Shown here: positions 56,474-64,000 of the stretch, in pieces
How positions within the stretch are numbered: the stretch's first letter is position 1
Layout of the letters: every line of letters begins with the position of its first letter
From: Glycine soja
Taxonomy: Eukaryota > Streptophyta > Magnoliopsida > Fabales > Fabaceae
Direction of reading: 5' to 3'
Length of the DNA stretch: 64,000 nucleotides
NCBI RefSeq assembly: GCF_004193775.1
Contig: NC_041012.1
Coordinates: 12,545,223-12,609,222, forward strand
Notes under the pieces: model-generated
Database searches by the model: none
What the model was told of the DNA's origin: nothing
The model's input: the letters and a program-made list of their open reading frames with translations, nothing else
Translations under genes and position numbers: made by a program

Positions 56474-56629
56474 CAATATAGGAGCCTACATTCATGTACA
56501 TATTCATTAGCATTTATGTGTTTGTTTGTACATTTCAATTGCTTACTTGTTATATGTGCATTTTAAAAAAATTTGCATTACCATACATGATAATCGATTA
56601 TCTAAGACTATAATTGATTATTTGCATTA
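56474..56629. other. Copia 3' flank or LTR remnant
   Basis: AT-rich, with two TAATCGATTAT/TAATTGATTAT motifs (56590-56620), as in the neighbouring LTRs. Ends are not defined. Confidence 0.4.
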
Positions 56630-56890
56630 CCATTTGAATAAGCAAGGCTAACTTCTCCATACAAAGGAGTAGGTAAGAGGATAAAGAGTCCCCTTGTTTG
56701 AGCTCTCTTAGGAGAAAAGTTGTCTAATATCTCATTATTCCACTTCAAAGAGAGAGTATTCATGATACAATTGATAATAAGGTCAATAATCTTAGAAGGA
56801 AAACCAAAATCATTGAGAGTCATCCAAAGAAACTTCCAATCAATCTTAACATAAGCCTTTTCAAAATTAATTTTAAAAAATAAAGCTAAT
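56630..56890 (-). pseudogene. LINE reverse transcriptase fragment
   Basis: The minus strand encodes FEKAYVKIDWKFLWMTLNDF, GFPSKIIDLIINCIMN, SLKWNNE and a damaged RGLRQGDPLSPYLF motif. This is the palm start of a plant L1-type RT. Only about 85 codons remain, with one slip. Confidence 0.8.
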
Positions 56891-57415
56891 CATTTCAACA
56901 AATAAAACTAATCTACTTTACAATGAATAGTATTTTTCTCTCAAATAAGAACATTTCAACCAAGAAAACTTTATTAATTGAATCCATATTATTTTCATTT
57001 TGAAATCTTTCGTCCAATTCTACTAAACCAAATCAACCAAAAACTCACATTTCTCCTCCAGTCCCTCCTCTTTCCTTTCCTTCTCACCTAAATCTATTTG
57101 ACATGCACCTATATTAATTAGGGAATATAAATAAATGTGGGATTTATTCAAAATTCACAAAACAAAAAGCAAAATTAGAATAAAGCAGTTTAGGTTAATT
57201 GATTGAATGTGTAAATATTATAAATCTCTCGTGTTTAAACCCCATTATAAAAAAGAAGACAAAATTAAAAAATTCCCACAAAAATTAATATCCATGTGGC
57301 TCCCACAATATCTTCCTGCGTGAGAGAGATTTCAGTTCTCAACCGCCAATTCCTTTCAAGTTCACCCCCTCCACACAGACCCCATGGAACTCAATCACCC
57401 CCACCGCCCACGCCC
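56891..57415 (+). promoter_or_regulatory. Upstream region and leader of the fibrillin gene
   Basis: AT-rich upstream DNA to about 57290. An ATG at 57294 opens a 9-codon uORF. A second ATG at 57384, in strong context (CCCATGGAA), opens an 88-codon frame that overlaps the main start out of frame. The transcription start is unknown, so whether both are in the mRNA is inferred. Confidence 0.45.
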
Positions 57416-57879
57416 ATGGCCACGCTCCTTCTTCCCAACCCTTTCTCCACCAAGCTCCCCGCCCAGCGCTACTCGCACCGGCGCTTCACCTGCTCCTCCA
57501 TCACCGCCCAATCACGATCCGCCAAGGAGCAACTCCTCGCCCTCATCGCCGACCAGGACCGCGGCATCAAGACCCAGAGCGACCCCGCGAAGCACGCCGC
57601 GATCGTCGAAGCCATCAATGCGATGGCCGCGGCGGGCGAAGGCTCCGTGACCACCGGGGATGCGCTGTCGGCGACTTGGCGGCTGCTGTGGACAACGGAG
57701 AAGGAGCAGCTCTTCATCGTCGAGAAGGCTCCCTTGTTCGGAACCCAAGCGGGTGACGTGTTGCAGGTCATAGATGTTCGGAATCGGACGCTCAACAACG
57801 TCATAACGTTTCCACCTGATGGCGTTTTCATTGTTCGATCAACTATTGAGGTTGCGTCGCCGCAGAGAGTCAATTTCAG
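57416..57879 (+). CDS. Plastid-lipid-associated protein (fibrillin/PAP), exon 1 only
   Basis: From ATG 57416 (context CCCATGGCC) it encodes 154 codons plus two bases and ends at donor GTAAAT (57880). Residues 1-30 (MATLLLPNPFSTKLPAQRYS...) look like a chloroplast transit peptide, rich in Ser/Arg and poor in acid. The PAP_fibrillin domain follows: KEQLLALIADQDRGIKTQSD, GDALSATWRLLWTTEKEQLF, GTQAGDVLQVIDVRNRTLNN, SPQRVNFR. Fibrillins are lipocalin-like proteins of thylakoids and plastoglobules. It may be FBN6-type, but I am not sure. The next exon (expected to begin FxSAVLRG...) is not found before 60.6 kb, so the gene continues past the edge or is interrupted. High GC contrasts with the surroundings. 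Confidence 0.85.
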
Positions 57880-57913
57880 GTAAATAGTTGGAATTAATAA
57901 TAATAGTAGTAAC

Positions 57914-58199
57914 TGTTAGGAAGTCCGACATCATCTGGTCTATTCTCGGGTGCAACTTATATATTTGTTGGATTACTTCACTTAGTGCCGATTGGCTTTA
58001 AGCTGAGATCTAAATGATATCAGAGCCTATAATCCATCTTGGTTGTCGCCTATTCTAGTAGGTTCGCCTGTTCCGGCAGACATCTGTGGAGGGGGAGGTT
58101 AGGAAGTCTCATATCGGTTGCCTTAATTCTCGGGGTGTAGCTTATATTCTGTTGGTCAACTTCAGTTGGTGTCTATTGATTTTAAGATGAAATCTAACA
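57914..58199 (+). mobile_element. TRIM (terminal-repeat retrotransposon in miniature), complete, 286 bp
   Basis: Two LTRs of about 101 bp (57914-58014 and 58098-58199) share TTAGGAAGTC, TTCTCGGG and GATTGGCTTTAAG-like blocks and begin TGTTAG / end CTAACA. Next to the first LTR is TGATATCAGAGC (58015-58026), a primer-binding site for tRNA-Met. Before the second is a purine tract (GTGGAGGGGGAGG, 58086-58098). The duplication GTAAC flanks it (57909-57913 and 58200-58204). It lies 35 bp inside the fibrillin intron. Confidence 0.92.
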
Positions 58200-58204
58200 G
58201 TAAC

Positions 58205-58785
58205 AATAATAAATTGTGTTCTTTTTGTGTAATTGTTATTAATTGTGTTTGATTTTGGTGTCATACACTCTTGCATTGCTTGACATTGTTCCGAGAGTTT
58301 GACTACTATGACAATCGACAGCTATGGAAAAAAGGGTTTTGAATCTTGAATGTTTTGAGGAAAGAAGAAAGTTTAGAGTGTACTTATTGTTAGTTATTAT
58401 TGACTCCTGGATGAATGAGAGTGAACTCTAACACTCTTTTAGCACGAACTCAAGCAGTGGTAGTGTATTTTCTACCTGTTCCCTCTACACTTGAAACATG
58501 ACAATTTCGTGACTACTCTCAAGTAGAGAGAGTCTTATCATAATTTCCTTTCCCAGGGAATCAGAGCTGTGAAATATATGATTTGATGTTTTAATTAGAA
58601 CAGTTTAGTATGAGATTATTTTTCTTATTATTCATTATTTAGTTTCCTTATTAATCAGTAATTGATTGATCTTGTAATCAATACTGATTCCCTTTTCCTA
58701 TTATAAATAGCATGAGGTGTGGTCTACATTGACACACAACATCACAGTAAACACTGTTTTTATTAGAGCAATTGACTAGGATTGG
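58205..58785. other. Fibrillin intron, plain sequence
   Basis: No repeat or coding frame recognised. Confidence 0.4.
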
Positions 58786-59112
58786 TTCAAAAGAGGGAGG
58801 GGAGGGGAGGGGAGGGGAAGGATACTATGTTTGGTTGGCAAGGGGAGTGGAAGACAACTATACCATTATATCCTTATAATTAATCATGAAGAAGATGAGA
58901 GACAATAAAATCCTGTGATGATTTTGTCTGCATGGTCAAAAAATTATACATCACCTTCACTTTCCTTTGAATCCTCCCTACATTACAGGGGAGGGATTTT
59001 AGCCCCTCTAATTTCCCCGTCCCTTCCCTCCAAACATCTAAACCAAAGACGTCTAATTAAAATATCCCTTCCCCTCCTCTCCTTCCACTTCCAACCAAAG
59101 AACATCTAAAAG
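58786..59112. repeat. MITE-like inverted-repeat stretch with G-run
   Basis: The left part has five G-runs (GGGAGGGGAGGGGAGGGG..., 58795-58818) then TTTGGTTGG(C/A)A. The right part is C-rich and, reversed, reads TTTGGTTGGAAGTGGAAGG. So the ends are partly inverted. No clear duplication was found. Confidence 0.5.
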
Positions 59113-59690
59113 CCTAGTTAATGTTGTTTAGCCCTGTAGCATTACTCAAATTTTATATTGTTAGACATATAGTATGAAATCACTTATATACCCGTTATGG
59201 CCTCTCCCCTTCTGTGGCTGCAGTTTTAGATCTGTATGCCATGTTTTTCTAGCGTGCATGTGAGTCTGTGAGGTCCTCTTTCCAACCACTTCTGTCTTGC
59301 CACACAACATCTCCATTAGAAACCAGCGTCTGTTGATATTGTTCACCATCCTAATAGTACTGCTTAGTTCCTCAAGTGTCGTTCTGCAGCGTTTAATGCT
59401 CAAATTTGGTGTGCTATTCCTACCTTTGAGTTGTTTTTAGTTGGATCAGGTTGTTTATTGCCATTATATGTTGGTCATCTCTGGATTGTGCCTTTCTTTC
59501 CCACTGACGAAAAATACTAGTATATCTATCTTCCCATCTGGAATCTATCAAGATAACACCCTTCAAGGCTTTGTACAGGTATGATCCTCCATGTGTTGTG
59601 TTTTAATAACTGTGAGACATCATTAGAGGAGGTAGACAGAATTTTGATCCGTTGAGATTCAACCTTAAAGGAACTAAAACAAAATTTATG
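59113..59690. other. Unassigned intronic or repeat DNA
   Basis: No supported gene. Stops break every frame. Confidence 0.35.
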
Positions 59691-60111
59691 CAAGGTTCAG
59701 GATAGGATGACATGCGGACTGGTAAACATAGAAGGAACATAGAATTTGAACTGGGTGACTTTGTTTACCTTAATCTAAGACCGTATAATTTGACGTCACT
59801 AGCAAATAGGATCAATCAAGAGCTTAGTAGATGCTTTTATGGTCCTTTTAAGGTGGTTCGTAGGATTGGGAAGTAGCTTGTGAAGTGGCTTTACTAGCTC
59901 ACTCATGCATATACTCTATATTTCATATATTTTAGTTAAAAAGGTTGTTCAGGATGATGTTTCATACCAACAACTTCCTGTTTTCTGTATTGTGGAGTTA
60001 GAATTACAGGGTCAACTAGAGGCAGTTTTAACATCCAAAAGACTTCTAAATGATTCTGTTGAAGTTTTAATTATTAAATGGGCTGATCTCCAGGATCATG
60101 AGAACCCTTGA
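59691..60111 (+). pseudogene. Gypsy pol C-terminus (integrase end and chromo-like part)
   Basis: It reads KHRRNIEFELGDFVYLNLRP, then YGPFKVVRRIGK (the GPY/F module of Ty3/gypsy integrase), a stop, and LKKVVQDDVS...VLIIKWADLQDHENP, which resembles the HVSxLK and chromodomain-like end of chromoviruses. It is broken by a stop and slip near 59875. Confidence 0.8.
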
Positions 60112-60547
60112 TTTTTCCTTTATTCAACAATTTCCTGCTTTCCATGCATGTAGAAGAAAGAAAGAAATATGGGCTCAGAATGAATGGGCCTAGCAGAGTA
60201 GAAGGATTTATTTATGAAGTCAGAGAGAAGGACAAATCTGTTATATAAGTGGACAGCTGGCAGGTTGTGTATGGGGAGAATCAGTACAGAGAAGAGAGAT
60301 CAAAAGGATTTGGAGGGGGAGTCTAGAAGACAGGTTGGTATTCTGAGAAAAATTAGGAGCGTTGGTTAGTGGGAGTTTCCTGGTGTCTGGGATCCAATTA
60401 TTAATCTGTGTGTTTCAATTTCCATCTTGTATTCTTTTTGCAATTTCAGAGTATTATTGTTGAGCTTCTTAGGTGCAAGTCTCTGGCATCCATTATTACT
60501 ATAATATATCTCAGCCCTTAACATTAATGCTTAGAAAACTATAGCTT

Positions 60548-60620
60548 GGGGGTGAGGGGGAGGGGTGTTAGAGTATCTAGAAAACATCTCATAATATATT
60601 TATTATATCAAAATATTCAA
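60548..60620 (+). repeat. Polypurine tract and start of gypsy 3' LTR
   Basis: GGGGGTGAGGGGGAGGGG (60548-60565) is directly followed by TGTTAGAGTATCTAG at 60566, the expected order of polypurine tract and LTR start. The LTR seems cut short by the LINE that follows. The DNA between (60112-60547) is untranslated. Confidence 0.65.
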
Positions 60621-60682
60621 GTTGTTGAAATTTTAAGGATTTAAGTATAGAGGGAGGAAAAGGAGATAAAATAAACCGAATA

Positions 60683-62833
60683 TTGATATTGACTACCAAT
60701 GATGGGGAATGGGTCCAAGTAACTCGTAGGAGGAAGACGATCACAGAAACTCACGGTGGGCCATCAAGACCCGAAAACAACCACAGACTCGATAGAACAG
60801 TAACGTGGAGAGATAAGGCTGACATCACAACCTTCTACTTCTGTAGATTCCCTGATTGGGTGAATGAGAAGGAGTTATGGCAGATTTTCCACAGATGGGG
60901 TACGGTGTGGGAGGTGTTTATCCCCAAAACCAAAAACAAGGAAGGCCATAGATATGGCTTTGTCAGGTTCAAAGAGGTAGAAGATGAATTGCGGCTGGAA
61001 CGACAACTTGATAACAACATTTTTTTCGGCAAGTCGAAAATGTTTGTTAATCGGCCCAAGTTTGAACGGGGTAAGAGAGCCAGTAGAAATCAAAAGAATC
61101 AATTTACACCTGTTAATGGCAAGCCACAAGGTGTGACCAGTTATGGTCGAGGAGCCCCGCGCACAAACGTCACTGGCGCAAGACTTCGGTCTTACGCTGA
61201 GGTGGTTACAATGGCCTCGCCGGGACAGAGTATCTTACACAATCAGAGGGCAGCTTGTTCACAAGCCTCACAGGACGTACACAGGCCGCCGGTGGTTATC
61301 AACACAAATATGGACCAGAAGGCATGGCTCCAGAAGGCGTGGGTTGGTCGTCTAAAAAACAGGGGGATGTTCGAAAAGGTAGAGGATGAGCTTAAGTGGG
61401 TTTTAGACCCTGAAGTTACTCCTTGCTACTGGGCTGACGATTGGATCATCCTTCTCAACTTGGACGATTCTAAGGCCACCCAGATTAAGCAAGAGGAGAA
61501 GACGCATGGCTCCACACCCATCCTGGACCTTCAGAAATGGTCCCAGGATATTCGCCCAACCCATAGGCTCGCCTGGATACTTTTGTGGGGATTGCCGCCG
61601 ACAGCGTGGGAGTCGGAATCCATGGGGAAGATGGTTGAGGCGATTGGCGATATGGTGGAAGTCGATGAACTGGTGGAACAGAGGCGTCGCCTTGACGTGG
61701 CAAGAATATTAATCCGGACGACGATGACACCAGGAATCCGAACGGAGCTGAAGGCGGTCATTGACGGAATCGAAACCACTCTTCATGTGGTCGAAGACAC
61801 GACATGGTTGGGTACGAGATTGGACCAGAAGAGGATGGTCTCTTGGATGCCGCCGTCTCCGTTCTCGACGGAGCCAAACAGCCCTGTCGTTATCGGAAGT
61901 GATATGTATGGGGCTGATTCCATGCATGAGACCTCTGAAGGTAGTCCAGTCTACGACAGCGACGGCTTCTCCACCGTCGGGAGAGTGGACCGCGATCTCC
62001 AAACGCGCCGTGACCAATGGGTCCAAGCCATTGGGCGCTGCAGCTTGGACCGGTCCTTCACCGATATCGATGACGTGGATTATCCACATGAAGACAACGC
62101 AATTTTGAACCTTTACCCAACCGTTGAAGCTGCTGTTCCGTCTCAGCATATTAGCTCTGGTCAAAAGGTGGTAAAGTGGGATGCAATAAATGCTTCGAGT
62201 CAGGGGAATAGGAGAGAGAGTATTCACAAACAAGCACCGAAAAGGCAAGTTGACTCATTTGCTGGTCAGCAGAGGAATCCACTTGAGGAAACCTCTGCAT
62301 GCACAGATTGCCCAGCAGAAGGAAAGCAGGAACAGCAGCTTCCGCAGGTAGTAAGCCTACCAACATCCTCTGCCCAAGCCGACAACAGGGATAGTATATC
62401 CCTAGACAAGAACGATATTATAAAGGAAAAGGGGAATTTGGGCCTTAGACCTTCAGGCCCAATTCTTGGCTCTGCTGGTACTAAATATTATGTTAGAAGA
62501 AAAACGGTTGGGGGGGCTAGAGAACAGGCCCAATACAACCAGGAAATGGCCGTGGACCCTCTAACATATCCTATACTGCCTTCTCCTACCAAAGGAACCT
62601 TGAAGACAGCCCATACCAATATAGTATCTCACTTGGAATCAGAATGTATAAAGCAGGATGATGAGCACGGCCAAATAAACCCCCATATCCTGGAAAAACA
62701 GTGTGTCTTATTAGCAGAAATGGGCTTGACCCATGGTGAAGACAGCATGAAGATTCGTGAATTGATGTCAGAAATGGAAAAAAGGGACACCAAGCTTGCA
62801 ACAGAGATGGGTATTAAAAATGTTCAACCATGA
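60683..62833 (+). CDS. LINE ORF1 protein with RRM and DUF4283-like domains
   Basis: About 716 codons, open without a stop to TGA 62831-62833. An RRM lies at residues about 48-122 with RNP2-like TFYFCRFP and RNP1-like HRYGFVRF. A DUF4283-like region (about 215-350) has WILLWGLPPTAWESESM and LVEQRRRLDVARILI. The C-terminal third is low-complexity, and no CCHC zinc knuckle is visible. ORF1 proteins of this type coat LINE RNA. No ATG opens the frame at its start: the position given is TTG, and the first in-frame ATG is at about codon 121, inside the RRM. So the start codon is lost or the real start is non-AUG. Confidence 0.85.
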   Translation: MILTTNDGEWVQVTRRRKTITETHGGPSRPENNHRLDRTVTWRDKADITTFYFCRFPDWVNEKELWQIFHRWGTVWEVFIPKTKNKEGHRYGFVRFKEVEDELRLERQLDNNIFFGKSKMFVNRPKFERGKRASRNQKNQFTPVNGKPQGVTSYGRGAPRTNVTGARLRSYAEVVTMASPGQSILHNQRAACSQASQDVHRPPVVINTNMDQKAWLQKAWVGRLKNRGMFEKVEDELKWVLDPEVTPCYWADDWIILLNLDDSKATQIKQEEKTHGSTPILDLQKWSQDIRPTHRLAWILLWGLPPTAWESESMGKMVEAIGDMVEVDELVEQRRRLDVARILIRTTMTPGIRTELKAVIDGIETTLHVVEDTTWLGTRLDQKRMVSWMPPSPFSTEPNSPVVIGSDMYGADSMHETSEGSPVYDSDGFSTVGRVDRDLQTRRDQWVQAIGRCSLDRSFTDIDDVDYPHEDNAILNLYPTVEAAVPSQHISSGQKVVKWDAINASSQGNRRESIHKQAPKRQVDSFAGQQRNPLEETSACTDCPAEGKQEQQLPQVVSLPTSSAQADNRDSISLDKNDIIKEKGNLGLRPSGPILGSAGTKYYVRRKTVGGAREQAQYNQEMAVDPLTYPILPSPTKGTLKTAHTNIVSHLESECIKQDDEHGQINPHILEKQCVLLAEMGLTHGEDSMKIRELMSEMEKRDTKLATEMGIKNVQP

Positions 62834-64000
62834 TTATTCTGTCCTACAACTCAAGAGGACTGGGCAGGGGAATTAAGTGGACTGCCATTAGGAGGATTAT
62901 CATGAAACAGAAGGTGGACCTTGTCTGTATTCAAGAGACAAAAAAGGACTCTTTTGACAAGCTTATTTGTCAATCCATGTGGGGAGACTCCTCTGTATCT
63001 TGGGACTTTGTTCCTTCAACCCAAGCTTCAGGTGGCTTGCTGTGCATGTGGAGTAACTCTGATTTCCAGGTTGAAAGGAGGGTTAAGGGTAGGCACTTTC
63101 TAATGCTGGTAGGCAAATGGGTAAAAGAAAACCAGTGGTTGCATATTGTCAATGTCTATGCCCCATGTGACCAAGCTGGGAAAAGGATTCTGTGGGATGA
63201 ATTGAGTCATCTCAAAGCTTCCAATCCCAATGGCCTATGGTGTGTCCTTGGAGATTTCAATTCTATTAGAAGCCAGGATGAGAGAATTACCTCATCTCAA
63301 AGGATTGTCACTACCTCAGATATCTCAGATTTTAATAACTGGATATCTGAGATGGAGCTTCATGATGTTAGATGCCTTGGAAGCAATTTTACTTGGTTTA
63401 GACCCAATGGTAGTGCCAAGAGTCGCCTTGATAGATTTCTGGTGTGTGATCAATGGCTATCTTTGTGGCCTAATACCTCACAGCATGTCCTTCAAAGAGA
63501 CTTCTCGGATCACTGCCCTCTCATCTTGAAGACAAAAATGGTGGACTGGGGCCTTAAGCCTTTTCGGGTTGTGGATTGGTGGTTAAACCAAAAAGGCTAC
63601 CATTCTATGATTAAGGAGGCTTGGACTGCAGATCAGCAGGGTGGTTGGGGTGGAATTGCACTTAAAAACAAACTGAGGAACTTGAGATATTCCATAAAAC
63701 AGTGGAGTAAAGAGAAGGGGGACATTAAAGCTAATAAGATTCAGCAGCTGAAGCAGAAGCTAGCTAATCTGGAGAATATTGCTTCCCATAGAACTCTATC
63801 TGAAAGTGAAGTTCAGACCAAGAGAGCCTTGCAACAAGAATTGTGGGATACTGCAAATGCCTATGAATCCTTGATGAGACAGAAGTCTAGGGCCAAATGG
63901 ATCAAGGAAGGGGATCGTAATTCAGCTTATTTTCACAAGCTGATTAATTTCAGAAGATGTTCAAATGTTGTTCCTGGAATTTTCATTGATGGCGCATGGG
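62830..64000 (+). CDS. LINE ORF2: endonuclease and start of reverse transcriptase (partial)
   Basis: ATG 62830 overlaps the ORF1 stop (ATGA). The frame stays open for 390 codons to the window edge. The apurinic-type endonuclease has N7 (SYNSRG), E36 (IQETK), VYAP, D142 and N144 (GDFN), RLDRFL, and D227/H228 (FSDHCPL): all key residues present. A linker leads to the RT-proximal motif WIKEGDRNSAYFHK at about residue 360. The polymerase itself lies beyond the edge. It nicks target DNA and copies the LINE RNA. No damage is seen in this part. Confidence 0.92.
   Translation, partial: MIILSYNSRGLGRGIKWTAIRRIIMKQKVDLVCIQETKKDSFDKLICQSMWGDSSVSWDFVPSTQASGGLLCMWSNSDFQVERRVKGRHFLMLVGKWVKENQWLHIVNVYAPCDQAGKRILWDELSHLKASNPNGLWCVLGDFNSIRSQDERITSSQRIVTTSDISDFNNWISEMELHDVRCLGSNFTWFRPNGSAKSRLDRFLVCDQWLSLWPNTSQHVLQRDFSDHCPLILKTKMVDWGLKPFRVVDWWLNQKGYHSMIKEAWTADQQGGWGGIALKNKLRNLRYSIKQWSKEKGDIKANKIQQLKQKLANLENIASHRTLSESEVQTKRALQQELWDTANAYESLMRQKSRAKWIKEGDRNSAYFHKLINFRRCSNVVPGIFIDGAW

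Larger units (their letters stand above)
60620..64000 (+). mobile_element. L1-type LINE, well preserved, runs off right edge
   Basis: ORF1 (RNA-binding) and ORF2 (endonuclease then RT) follow in order on the + strand with no internal stop in 3.3 kb, and share a 4-base ATGA overlap. The 5' end is not exactly placed. The open frames suggest recent insertion. Confidence 0.9.

Noticed and set aside
57296..57415. Longer fibrillin N-terminus (40 extra residues)
   Set aside because: It would start at GTG; the first in-frame ATG is 57416 and gives a normal transit peptide.
61709..62248. 179 aa minus-strand ORF and other frames inside LINE ORF1
   Set aside because: Shadows of the long ORF1 frame.

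Overview
This 64 kb window looks like nuclear DNA of a dicot plant, most likely a legume close to soybean (Glycine). It has intron-split plant genes, a miR156-regulated SBP-box gene, a plastid fibrillin gene and dense plant transposons. The genus call rests on my recognition of the repeat types, especially LTRs full of the palindrome GTAATCGATTAC and a MAIN-like plant mobile domain gene, and is inference.

Only two host genes are visible. The first is a complete three-exon SPL transcription factor gene on the + strand (CDS 4967-12648). Its 5.5 kb second intron holds an antisense LINE fragment and a tandem duplication, and its last exon carries the miR156 target site. The second is exon 1 (57416-57879) of a plastid-lipid-associated protein (fibrillin) gene on the + strand. 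Its other exons are not seen and probably lie past the right edge, behind TRIM, MITE-like, gypsy and LINE insertions.

The rest is layered mobile DNA. 1-3238: 5' part of a minus-strand copia element (SIRE-like gag) with its LTR and primer-binding site. 17.1-18.5 kb: a gypsy-like LTR and a 135-140 bp tandem repeat. 19858-29156: a 9.3 kb Mutator-like element (MULE) with perfect 9 bp target duplications, a broken transposase, a plant-mobile-domain pseudogene, a telobox-rich minisatellite and a nested 2.6 kb solo LTR. 29186-30011: a small related non-autonomous MULE. 31-38.4 kb: a decayed minus-strand copia element with LTR-like and other transposon pieces. 38.5-39.1 kb: a hAT transposase fragment. 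39837-43617: a 3.8 kb LTR-like insertion with a 5 bp duplication. 44.4-56.5 kb: a plus-strand copia element cut by four insertions, one of which carries a fifth. 59.7-60.6 kb: a gypsy pol end. 60.6-64 kb: a well preserved LINE with ORF1 and an open ORF2 running off the right edge.

Many insertion boundaries can be read to the base because the target duplications survive and the interrupted copia reading frame resumes on the far side. The most unusual signals are: an array of short hairpins with varying stems and a nearly constant GGGTACA loop inside one copia LTR; a 2.6 kb element made of two divergent inverted arms; the repeated GTAATCGATTAC palindrome in several unlike LTRs; and a tandem CAGCAG splice acceptor just before the miR156 site of the SPL gene.
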